A DNA stretch of 5,923 nucleotides from Candidatus Omnitrophota bacterium (GTDB lineage Bacteria; Omnitrophota; Gorgyraeia; Gygaellales; Profunditerraquicolaceae): contig VGKK01000071.1 in assembly GCA_016867095.1 (NCBI GenBank), forward strand, positions 1-5,923, given 5' to 3'. Position 1 is the first letter of the stretch. Each line of letters opens with the position of its first letter. The notes beneath the pieces were generated by a model. That model was not told the DNA's origin and made no database searches. It was given only the letters and a program-made list of their open reading frames with translations. The translations under genes and the position numbers were made by a program. Shown one piece after another: positions 1-4,635 of this stretch.

Positions 1-836
1 TTGATGACCGGGTTACCGGCAGGCTGGATGCCTTCGCGCCCTTTGCCAAGATTATTCATATTGACGTGGACCCGGCTTCCATCAGTAAAAATGTTGCGGT
101 GGATGTGCCGATCGTCGGGGACGCCAGGAATGTTTTAGGCCAGTTATTGGAAGAGATTAAAAAAGTCCCCGATACTTCAGAGTGGCATAAGGCGATTAGT
201 TCTTGGAAAAGGAAATACCCCTTAACCTATAAGGATAGCGCAAAGATTAAGCCGCAATATGTTATTGAACAGATTTATGAGGCGGCCGGAGATGGAGCGA
301 TTATTACTACTGAAGTCGGGCAGAACCAGATGTGGGCGGCGCAGTGGTATAAATATACCGCGCCGCGCACTTTTATTTCATCGGGCGGGTTAGGCACGAT
401 GGGCTTTGGATTTCCGGCGGCCATGGGAGTAAAATTGGGATGCCCGGACAAAACCGTGATTGATATTGCCGGAGACGGCTCTATACAGATGAATATTCAG
501 GAATTAGGCACTTGTGTTTGTAATAAAATAAACGTAAAGGTCGCTATCCTGAACAATGGATACCTCGGGATGGTCAGGCAGTGGCAGGAATTATTCTATA
601 AAAAGCGTTATTCCCAGGTCTGTATCACCAGCCCTGATTTTGTGAAATTGGCGGAGAGCTACGGCGCCTTAGGTATTAAGGTTACCAAGAAGGAAGAAGT
701 GCGGCCGGCCATTGAAAAGGCGCTGGCAACCGATAATACCGTGTTTATTGATTTTCATATTGATCCGCAAGAGAATGTTTATCCGATGGTGCCTGCGGGC
801 GAGGCGATTAACCGCATGATTGAGGGGTTAGCATAA
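1..836 (+). CDS. ilvB: Acetolactate synthase large subunit, C-terminal part (5' truncated by window edge)
   Basis: The frame is open from base 3, so the gene enters from the left edge and the GTG at 66 is internal. About 277 residues are visible, roughly the C-terminal half of a family of about 560-590 residues. The product is the catalytic, thiamine-diphosphate-dependent subunit that joins two pyruvates, or pyruvate and 2-oxobutyrate, in valine and isoleucine synthesis. The visible start (DDRVTGRLDAFAP, then HIDVDP) is the end of the central domain. The C-terminal ThDP-binding domain follows, with TEVGQNQMWAAQW and the GDG...NN cofactor motif: GDG codons at 471-479 and NN at 552-557, 27 residues apart. 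The LGMVRQW segment carries the tryptophan (codon 582-584) known as the herbicide-site Trp of plant enzymes. It ends in the typical ENVYPMVPAG tail and two consecutive stops (834-839). The catalytic Glu domain lies outside the window. ilvN follows after a repeat-filled gap. Confidence 0.97.
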   Translation, partial: DDRVTGRLDAFAPFAKIIHIDVDPASISKNVAVDVPIVGDARNVLGQLLEEIKKVPDTSEWHKAISSWKRKYPLTYKDSAKIKPQYVIEQIYEAAGDGAIITTEVGQNQMWAAQWYKYTAPRTFISSGGLGTMGFGFPAAMGVKLGCPDKTVIDIAGDGSIQMNIQELGTCVCNKINVKVAILNNGYLGMVRQWQELFYKKRYSQVCITSPDFVKLAESYGALGIKVTKKEEVRPAIEKALATDNTVFIDFHIDPQENVYPMVPAGEAINRMIEGLA

Positions 837-957
837 TAAAGTAAAAAATAACAATGCGGAATAACCAAACACCAATCTCCAATAACCAAACAAGTGTTAA
901 TAACCAAATCTCAATAATCAAACAAAAAAGGTTTGGTAATTGGTTATTGAATATTGT

Positions 958-984
958 CCCGCGCTAAAATTAAAATTTAGCGGG
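958..984. repeat. Short stem-loop inside palindrome 1
   Basis: CCC (958-960) plus GCTAAA (963-968) pairs with TTTAGCGGG (976-984). There is a 2-nt GC bulge on the left and a 7-nt A/T loop (969-975). It directly abuts the next stem-loop at 986. There is no T-run after it, so it is not a standard terminator. Confidence 0.6.
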
Positions 985-985
985 A

Positions 986-1002
986 TCCCGACTTTGTCGG
1001 GA
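986..1002. repeat. Perfect 7-bp stem-loop inside palindrome 1
   Basis: TCCCGAC (986-992) and GTCGGGA (996-1002) are perfect inverted repeats around a TTT loop. The sequence after it (GAATTTG) is not a uninterrupted T-tract, so a Rho-independent terminator is unlikely. It occupies the last branch before the right outer arm of palindrome 1. Confidence 0.7.
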
Positions 1003-1061
1003 GAATTTGTTTGGTATTTATAACTTGGTTATTGGTTATTTCGTTATAAGCAGGGTAGGGG

Positions 1062-1535
1062 ATGAAGCATACCATATCAGTATTAGTAGAGAATAAATTC
1101 GGGGTCCTGGCGCGGGTTGCCAGCTTATTCAGCGCCCGCGGTTATAATATCGCGTCTTTGGCGGTTTCCGAAACTATGGATGCGGCCATTTCTTATATGA
1201 CTATCGTGGTGGAGGCAGAGGACGAAAAGGTGCTGGAGCAGATAAAGAAGCAATTAAATAAACTCATTGATGTGATTACCGTGACTGATTTTACCAAAAA
1301 AGAGCATATTGACCGGGAATTGATTCTGGTTAAGGTTAATTGCCCGGCGAAAGATAAGAATAAATTGGAAAATATTTTAAATAAATACGTGGCCAAGATA
1401 GTCCAGCATAAAGGAGATAGCGCGATAATTGAGGCAGTAGGCGAGCAGGCGCAGATAAAGGGCCTTCTGGAAGCGCTTAATCATTTCGGCATCAAAGAGT
1501 TAATACGCACCGGCAGGATTGCCGTAGCGTATTAA
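1062..1535 (+). CDS. ilvN: Acetolactate synthase small (regulatory) subunit
   Basis: This 157-residue protein has the length and layout of the IlvN/IlvH regulatory subunit, which binds the large subunit, raises its activity and usually confers feedback inhibition by valine. Residues 3-75 form the N-terminal ACT domain (ISVLVENKFGVLARVASLF, then RGYNIASL). Asn11, Gly14 and Asn29 stand where the valine-binding residues of the E. coli IlvH ACT domain are found, so valine sensitivity is probable by inference. Residues about 85-157 form the second, C-terminal domain (RELILVKV through RTGRIAVAY). The ATG at 1062 fits the family N-terminus. The upstream AGGG (1052-1055) and GGGG next to the ATG give only a weak ribosome-binding site. 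The right arm of palindrome 1 ends 18 nt before the start. Its substrate partner is the ilvB product just upstream. Confidence 0.97.
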   Translation: MKHTISVLVENKFGVLARVASLFSARGYNIASLAVSETMDAAISYMTIVVEAEDEKVLEQIKKQLNKLIDVITVTDFTKKEHIDRELILVKVNCPAKDKNKLENILNKYVAKIVQHKGDSAIIEAVGEQAQIKGLLEALNHFGIKELIRTGRIAVAY

Positions 1536-1561
1536 CTGGCGGGATAAGAACCTGTTAAAGC

Positions 1562-1699
1562 CGATTATCGGAGTATCAGAATATCAGAGCGGGATTATCA
1601 GAGAATCAGATTATCAGAAAAAAGAGGGAAGCTTTTTATGTTTCTGATGCTCTGATAATCTGATATTCCAGCTCTGATACTCTGTTATTCTGATATTCG
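1562..1699. repeat. Word-repeat palindrome 2 (TCAGANNN octamers) in the ilvN-ilvC gap
   Basis: The arms 1562-1619 and 1642-1699 are both 58 nt and pair without gaps at about 47 of 58 positions. The loop region adds an apical stem of A-run plus G (1618-1624) with CTTTTT (1632-1637) around a 7-nt loop. The left arm has TCAGA (first unit TCGGA) starting at 1568, 1576, 1584, 1598, 1606 and 1614. The right arm has TCTGA (one TCTGT) at 1643, 1651, 1659, 1673, 1681 and 1689. Both arms show the same step pattern of 8, 8, 14, 8, 8. There is no coding potential. One further TCAGA lies at 1722, just before the ilvC ribosome-binding site. A terminator role is unlikely because ilvC lies co-directionally just downstream and the T-run is short. 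Confidence 0.88.
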
Positions 1700-1729
1700 C
1701 AATTAGGATATTATTAGTTAATCAGACGA

Positions 1730-1735
1730 AGGAGG
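1730..1735 (+). promoter_or_regulatory. Strong Shine-Dalgarno of ilvC
   Basis: AGGAGG lies 9 nt before the ATG at 1745, the best ribosome-binding site in the window. It fixes the ilvC start and contrasts with the weak or absent sites of ilvN and leuA. It lies outside the arms of palindrome 2. Confidence 0.85.
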
Positions 1736-1744
1736 ACGGGGGGA

Positions 1745-2740
1745 ATGTTAAAAATTTATTATGACAATGATGCGGACTTAACTTTATTAAAAGATAAAAC
1801 TATTGCCATTATCGGCTATGGAATCCAGGGCCGCGGACAGGCATTATGCCTGCGCGATTCCGGATGCCGGGTAGTGGTTTCGGAGGTCGCCGGCACGCCG
1901 AATTTTGAGCAGGCAAAGGCCGACGGATTTATCCCGGTTTCCGCGGATGAAGCCGCAGCAGCCGGAGACATTATCCAGATATTAACCCAGGACCATGTCC
2001 AGGCAAAGGTTTATAAAGAAAATATCAAGCCGAATTTAAAGAAGGGCAAGGCCCTATGTTTTTCGCACGGCTTTAATATCCGCTTTAGGCAGATAAAGCC
2101 GCCGAAGAATGTGGATGTGTTTATGGTCGCTCCGAAAGGCCCGGGCGCCTTAGTCAGAAGGATGTATGAAGAGGGTAAGGGCGTGCCTTGCCTATTGGCG
2201 GTTTTCCAGGATGCTACCGGCGAGGCCAAGCACCTGGGCCTGGCCTATGCCAGGGCCATCGGCGCCACGCGCGCGGGAGTCATTGAGACTACTTTTGATG
2301 AAGAAACAGAGACCGATTTATTCGGCGAGCAGGCAGTGCTCTGCGGCGGGGTCACGGAATTAATCAGGGCCGGCTTTGATACGCTGGTGGAGGCAGGCTA
2401 TCAGCCCGAGATTGCTTATTTTGAAGTTCTGCACGAGTTAAAACTCATTACCGATTTAATACAGGAGACAGGGATTTCCGGAATGCGGCGGCGCGTATCC
2501 AACACTGCCTGTTACGGGGACCTAACCCGCGGCCCGAAAATCATTACCGAGAGAACGCGCAAGGCCATGAAAAAAATGCTCAAAGAAATAAAATCGGGGA
2601 AATTCGCCCGCGAGTGGATTAAGGAAAACGAGGCCGGCCGGCCAATGTTTAATAAACTACTGGAAGAAGGCGATAAGCACCAGATAGAAGAAGTGGGCAG
2701 GCGGCTGCGCGAGATGATGCCCTGGATGAAGAAGGCGTAA
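1745..2740 (+). CDS. ilvC: Ketol-acid reductoisomerase, class I, probably NADH-linked
   Basis: The 331 residues match the short class I enzyme, which isomerises and reduces 2-acetolactate or 2-aceto-2-hydroxybutyrate with Mg2+ and NAD(P)H. The N-terminal Rossmann domain has GYGIQG at residues 24-29. The knotted C-terminal domain holds the catalytic set: His108 (SHGFN), Asp191 and Glu195 (ETDLFGEQ), Glu227 and Glu231 (FEVLHEL), and Ser252 (VSNTACYG). The segment APKGPG is also typical. The loop after strand beta-2 reads VVVSEVAGTPNFEQA (43-57). By gapless alignment to the usual VVVGLRPGSKSWEKA, the Arg and two Ser that hold the NADPH 2'-phosphate are Val48, Thr51 and Asn53, and Glu47 is acidic. 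This suggests NADH preference (inference). The protein ends MMPWMKKA, and the DNA of this tail recurs twice downstream. The start is fixed by a strong Shine-Dalgarno sequence. Confidence 0.97.
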   Translation: MLKIYYDNDADLTLLKDKTIAIIGYGIQGRGQALCLRDSGCRVVVSEVAGTPNFEQAKADGFIPVSADEAAAAGDIIQILTQDHVQAKVYKENIKPNLKKGKALCFSHGFNIRFRQIKPPKNVDVFMVAPKGPGALVRRMYEEGKGVPCLLAVFQDATGEAKHLGLAYARAIGATRAGVIETTFDEETETDLFGEQAVLCGGVTELIRAGFDTLVEAGYQPEIAYFEVLHELKLITDLIQETGISGMRRRVSNTACYGDLTRGPKIITERTRKAMKKMLKEIKSGKFAREWIKENEAGRPMFNKLLEEGDKHQIEEVGRRLREMMPWMKKA

Positions 2741-2741
2741 T

Positions 2742-2800
2742 TTCCGCCTCGCAAAATGTGCCAAAATTCTCTTGCGATAATTTTGGCACGCTCGGCGGAA
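2742..2800. repeat. Hairpin A1 downstream of ilvC
   Basis: The closing stem is TTCCGCC (2742-2748) with GGCGGAA (2794-2800). The inner stem is a perfect 11 bp, GTGCCAAAATT (2758-2768) with AATTTTGGCAC (2779-2789), around a 10-nt loop. The loop's TTGCGA (2772-2777) is complementary to TCGCAA (2749-2754) on the 5' shoulder, so a pseudoknot or a rival fold is possible. It starts 2 nt after the ilvC stop. No T-tract follows, so it is a poor match to a Rho-independent terminator. Confidence 0.75.
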
Positions 2801-2807
2801 TAAATTC

Positions 2808-2859
2808 GCCCCTGCTGATTCGTTTTGCATTCGCAAAAACGAATCAAAACGGCAGGGGC
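2808..2859. repeat. Hairpin B1 downstream of ilvC
   Basis: GCCCCTGC (2808-2815) pairs perfectly with GCAGGGGC (2852-2859). Above it TGATTCGTTTTGC (2816-2828) pairs with 2833-2846 with a single bulged A, closing a 4-nt ATTC loop. A small unpaired stretch (2847-2851) separates the two stems. This is the strongest single hairpin of the window. It is followed by CTCATTTAG and not a T-run, so termination is doubtful. Confidence 0.8.
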
Positions 2860-2888
2860 TCATTTAGATGCCTTGGATGCGGAAGTAA
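2858..2888 (+). repeat. Direct repeat copy 1 with relic of the ilvC 3' end
   Basis: This 31-nt stretch matches 3010-3040 at 29 positions. From 2868 it would read MPWMRK and stop, like the ilvC C-terminus (MPWMKKA and stop at 2717-2740). Against ilvC the matching part is the 18 nt from ATGCC through the AAG before the GCG codon. It has no ribosome-binding site, so it is best read as a duplicated gene end or attachment-type repeat and not as a small gene. Confidence 0.7.
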
Positions 2889-2889
2889 T

Positions 2890-2945
2890 TCCCTTGCCTA
2901 AACGCTTGTTAATTTCTTACGAAATTAACTGCGCAGGCTTCGGGA
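2890..2945. repeat. Hairpin A2 of unit 2
   Basis: The core is a perfect 9-bp stem, GTTAATTTC (2908-2916) with GAAATTAAC (2921-2929), around a TTAC loop. It is extended by CGC/GCG (2903-2905 with 2931-2933), GCCT/AGGC (2896-2899 with 2935-2938) and TCCC/GGGA (2890-2893 with 2942-2945). The closing pairs sit where unit 1 has TTCC/GGAA, so one pair differs by a compensatory T-A to C-G change. Confidence 0.7.
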
Positions 2946-2952
2946 TAAATTC

Positions 2953-3011
2953 GCGGACGCTTCGCTACAACTTATGTTCACTCGCTATCGCTCGTTCCGT
3001 AAGTTGTCCGC
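2953..3011. repeat. Hairpin B2 of unit 2
   Basis: GCGGA (2953-2957) pairs with TCCGC (3007-3011), and CAACTTA (2968-2974) pairs with TAAGTTG (3000-3006). A 10-nt one-sided bulge (2958-2967) interrupts the stem. The 25-nt loop holds CTCGCTATCGCTCG, itself a near mirror pattern, and CGCT also occurs in the bulge. It occupies the same place in unit 2 as hairpin B1 in unit 1, with no stem sequence in common. Confidence 0.7.
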
Positions 3012-3040
3012 TCATTTAGATGCCTTGGATGAAGAAGTAA
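3010..3040 (+). repeat. Direct repeat copy 2 with relic of the ilvC 3' end
   Basis: This is the partner of 2858-2888 (29 of 31 identical, with the first 22 nt identical). From 3020 it would read MPWMKK and stop. It may be the original ilvC end, displaced by insertions between it and the present gene, because it is the outermost copy and retains the AAG-AAG codons of ilvC. Palindrome 3 begins directly after its stop codon. Confidence 0.7.
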
Positions 3041-3127
3041 GTCGCCAGGTCACAAAGTCACAAGGTCACCAGTTTTCTAGAAATGGTGACTTTTACGGGT
3101 GACGTGGTGACATGGTGTCTTGGTGAC
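3041..3127. repeat. Word-repeat palindrome 3 (GTCACNNN octamers) before leuA
   Basis: The left arm 3041-3072 is four octamers in strict register: GTCGCCAG, GTCACAAA, GTCACAAG, GTCACCAG. The right arm 3096-3127 is four inverted octamers: CGGGTGAC, GTGGTGAC, ATGGTGTC, TTGGTGAC. The arms pair without gaps at 24 of 32 positions. A rival inner hairpin joins GTCACCA (3065-3071) to TGGTGAC (3084-3090), with the 10-bp perfect palindrome TTTCTAGAAA (3074-3083) in its loop. The arm ends 5 nt before the leuA ATG. With units 1 and 2 it fills the 392-bp ilvC-leuA gap; no gene or clear promoter is visible there. Confidence 0.88.
3122..3126 (+). promoter_or_regulatory. Possible ribosome-binding site of leuA supplied by the last repeat word
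   Basis: leuA has no AGGAGG. GGTGA, within the last octamer of palindrome 3, lies 6 nt before the ATG at 3133 and matches the 3' part of the extended Shine-Dalgarno sequence (GGAGGTGA). If it serves as the site, folding of palindrome 3 would hide it. This is inference from position and complementarity only. Confidence 0.4.
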
Positions 3128-3132
3128 CACAT

Positions 3133-4635
3133 ATGGAAAAAATAATTATATTTGACACGACGCTGCGCGACGGGGAGCAGGCGCCCGGCGCCTCAATGAC
3201 CAGCCCCCAGAAATTGGAGCTGGCCTACCAACTGGAAAAGCTGGGCGTAGATGTGATTGAGGCGGGTTTCCCCATTGCCTCTGCCGATGATTTCAAGGCA
3301 GTAGAGCAGATTTCCCGGCGGATAAATAAAAGCGCGGTCTGCGGCCTGGCGCGCTGTATTAAGGCGGATATTGAGGCAGCCTATAATGCCACTAAAAAAG
3401 CCAGGCGCGCGCGCATCCATTTATTTTTGGCTACTTCCAAGATTCATATGCAATATAAGTTCCGTAAGGCCGAAGATGAAATCCTGGAATTGGCAAAGAG
3501 TTCTACGCGCCTGGCCCGCGCCAAGTGCCAAGATATAGAATTTTCTCCGGAAGACGCCACGCGCACCGAGAGGAATTTTATTTATAGGGTAATTGAAGAA
3601 GTAATAAAAGAGGGCGCCACCACTATTAATGTTCCAGACACTGTCGGTTACAGTTATCCCCAGGAGATACATTCGCTGGTCAGCGATATACTGAATAATG
3701 TCTCCAATATCAATAAAGCGGTGATCTCCATCCATTGCCATGATGATTTGGGCATGGCTACCGCCAATTCCTTATCCGCGGTTTTAGCCGGAGCGCGGCA
3801 GGTGCATTGCACCATTAACGGCATCGGCGAGCGCGCGGGTAACGCCTCGCTTGAAGAAGTGGTGATGGCTATTAAGACGCGTAGGGACGCCTTCGCGGAT
3901 TTTTATACCGCCGTAAACACAAAGAATATTTTTAATATTTCGCGCCTGGTCAGCGGTTTTACCGGTTTTGCCGTGCCGCCGAATAAGGCGGTAGTGGGCA
4001 AAAACGCCTTTCGCCATGAAAGCGGCATCCACCAGGACGCGGTGATAAAAAAGAGCATTACTTACGAAATAATGGATCCGGCGGATGTAGGTTTTACCGA
4101 GGCAAAGCTGGTAATGGGCAAACATTCCGGCAGGCACGCCCTGGCCAAAAGGCTGAAGGAGTTGGGTTTTGTCTTAAGCCAGGACAGGATTAACGCGCTC
4201 TTTAGCGATTTTAAGGCCCTGGCAGATAAGAAGAAGGAAGTTTATGATGACGACCTGATTGCCCTGGCAGAAGAAAAAACCCGGGACACCAAGACGGCCT
4301 ATGGACTTATTTTTGTAAAAGTTACTACCGGCACCGGCATTACCCCGCAGGCCGAAGTCAAAATAAAATATAAGAAGAAAATCTTCGCCGCCTGTTCATC
4401 CGGCGACGGCCCGGTAGACGCGGCCTTTAAGGCGGTAGATAAAATTACCCGCACCAAGGCAAAGCTCCTGGATTACCGTATTGAGGCGGTGACCAAGGGC
4501 CGCGACGCCTTAGGCGAAGTAAACGTCAAGCTTAATATCAAAGACAAGATAATTTCCGGAAAATGGGCAAGTACTGATATTATAGAGGCATCGGTAAGGG
4601 CATATCTGGACGCGATAAATAAAATAATTTCTTGA
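3133..4635 (+). CDS. leuA: 2-Isopropylmalate synthase
   Basis: This 500-residue enzyme condenses acetyl-CoA with 2-oxoisovalerate, the first committed step to leucine. The N-terminal TIM barrel of the HMGL family carries the DTTLRDGEQ signature (8-16; Arg12 and metal-binding Asp13), HCHDDLGMAT (metal His201 and His203) and NGIGERAGN (229-237). The linker and subdomains include HESGIHQDAVIKK (His300; the usual HQDG is HQDA here) and VMGKHSGRHA. Residues about 390-500 form the C-terminal LeuA allosteric domain (SSGDGPVDAAFKAV, DALGEVNVKL, STDIIEASVRAYL), which normally binds leucine for feedback inhibition. That domain, the length near 510 and the ilv context favour LeuA over citramalate or homocitrate synthase. 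The ATG at 3133 gives the standard N-terminus. The stop TGA overlaps the aroE ATG. Confidence 0.96.
   Translation: MEKIIIFDTTLRDGEQAPGASMTSPQKLELAYQLEKLGVDVIEAGFPIASADDFKAVEQISRRINKSAVCGLARCIKADIEAAYNATKKARRARIHLFLATSKIHMQYKFRKAEDEILELAKSSTRLARAKCQDIEFSPEDATRTERNFIYRVIEEVIKEGATTINVPDTVGYSYPQEIHSLVSDILNNVSNINKAVISIHCHDDLGMATANSLSAVLAGARQVHCTINGIGERAGNASLEEVVMAIKTRRDAFADFYTAVNTKNIFNISRLVSGFTGFAVPPNKAVVGKNAFRHESGIHQDAVIKKSITYEIMDPADVGFTEAKLVMGKHSGRHALAKRLKELGFVLSQDRINALFSDFKALADKKKEVYDDDLIALAEEKTRDTKTAYGLIFVKVTTGTGITPQAEVKIKYKKKIFAACSSGDGPVDAAFKAVDKITRTKAKLLDYRIEAVTKGRDALGEVNVKLNIKDKIISGKWASTDIIEASVRAYLDAINKIIS

Larger units (their letters stand above)
857..1043. repeat. Word-repeat palindrome 1 (CCAANNN heptamers) in the ilvB-ilvN gap
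   Basis: Almost the whole gap can pair. The outer arms 857-893 and 1007-1043 are both 37 nt and match without gaps at about 28 of 37 positions. Inside them sit a second imperfect hairpin (898-923 with 931-956, loop 924-930) and two short stem-loops (958-984 and 986-1002). The arms are tandem heptamers: CCAA begins at 865, 872, 879 and 886, then 904, with TCAA at 911 and 918. On the other arms TTGG begins at 933 and 940 and at 1011, 1025 and 1032, the same 7-nt register with one degenerate unit. No ORF, T-box or leader peptide was seen. It lies inside an apparent operon, so it would be transcribed. Its function is unknown; it could be an RNA fold, a mobile palindromic element or a protein-binding array. 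Confidence 0.85.
2717..2867. repeat. Tail-plus-two-hairpins unit 1 (151 nt)
   Basis: This unit begins with the ATGCC that encodes the last residues of ilvC (MPWMKKA, stop) and runs to the next copy of that tail at 2868. The order inside is ilvC tail, hairpin A1 (2742-2800), the linker ATAAATTCGC, hairpin B1 (2808-2859) and GCTCATTTAG. Unit 2 has the same order and the same linkers but different stem sequences. It is therefore a diverged tandem duplication or one of two insertions of the same kind of element. It may affect ilvC mRNA 3' processing; no function is shown. Confidence 0.7.
2868..3019. repeat. Tail-plus-two-hairpins unit 2 (152 nt)
   Basis: This second unit has the same order as unit 1: an ilvC-like tail (2868-2888), hairpin A2 (2890-2945), the linker ATAAATTCGC (2945-2954), hairpin B2 (2953-3011) and GCTCATTTAG (3010-3019). 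Linkers and tail are nearly identical to unit 1, while the stems are unrelated in sequence. The tail begins 151 nt after the authentic ilvC tail, so it is out of frame with ilvC. It has no ribosome-binding site and is not likely to be translated. Confidence 0.7.

Noticed and set aside
66..68. GTG start of the ilvB-like protein
   Set aside because: The same frame is open to the window edge and encodes conserved acetolactate synthase residues upstream, so the gene begins outside the window.
857..1043. CRISPR array
   Set aside because: The repeats are 7-8 nt words in inverted arms without unique spacers of constant length, and no cas genes are present.
857..1043. tRNA or other cloverleaf RNA gene
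   Set aside because: The branched shape resembles a cloverleaf, but it is 187 nt long and has no T-loop, anticodon arm or CCA-type 3' end.
1618..1637. Rho-independent terminator (A-run stem, CTTTTT)
   Set aside because: The T-run belongs to the apical stem of a larger palindrome and has only five T; ilvC follows in the same direction.
1536..1744. T-box, riboswitch or leader-peptide attenuator controlling ilv genes
   Set aside because: No T-box consensus, no run of Leu/Val/Ile codons in a short ORF and no terminator with a T-tract was found in this gap or in the other two.
2512..2847. Reverse-strand ORF of 111 codons over the ilvC end
   Set aside because: It lies antisense to conserved ilvC codons and hairpin sequence, and its translation shows no recognisable family.
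2742..2859. Intrinsic terminator pair after ilvC
   Set aside because: The stems are good but neither is followed by a T-tract. Termination there stays possible only by another mechanism.
2868..2888. Mini-gene encoding MPWMRK
   Set aside because: It has no Shine-Dalgarno sequence and is explained as a copy of the ilvC tail.
2825..3019. Forward 64-codon ORF in the ilvC-leuA gap
   Set aside because: It runs through two unrelated hairpins, has no ribosome-binding site and its product looks like translated palindromes.
4632..4634. TTG start for aroE
   Set aside because: The ATG one codon later gives the TGATG overlap with leuA and is the more usual start; the difference is one residue.
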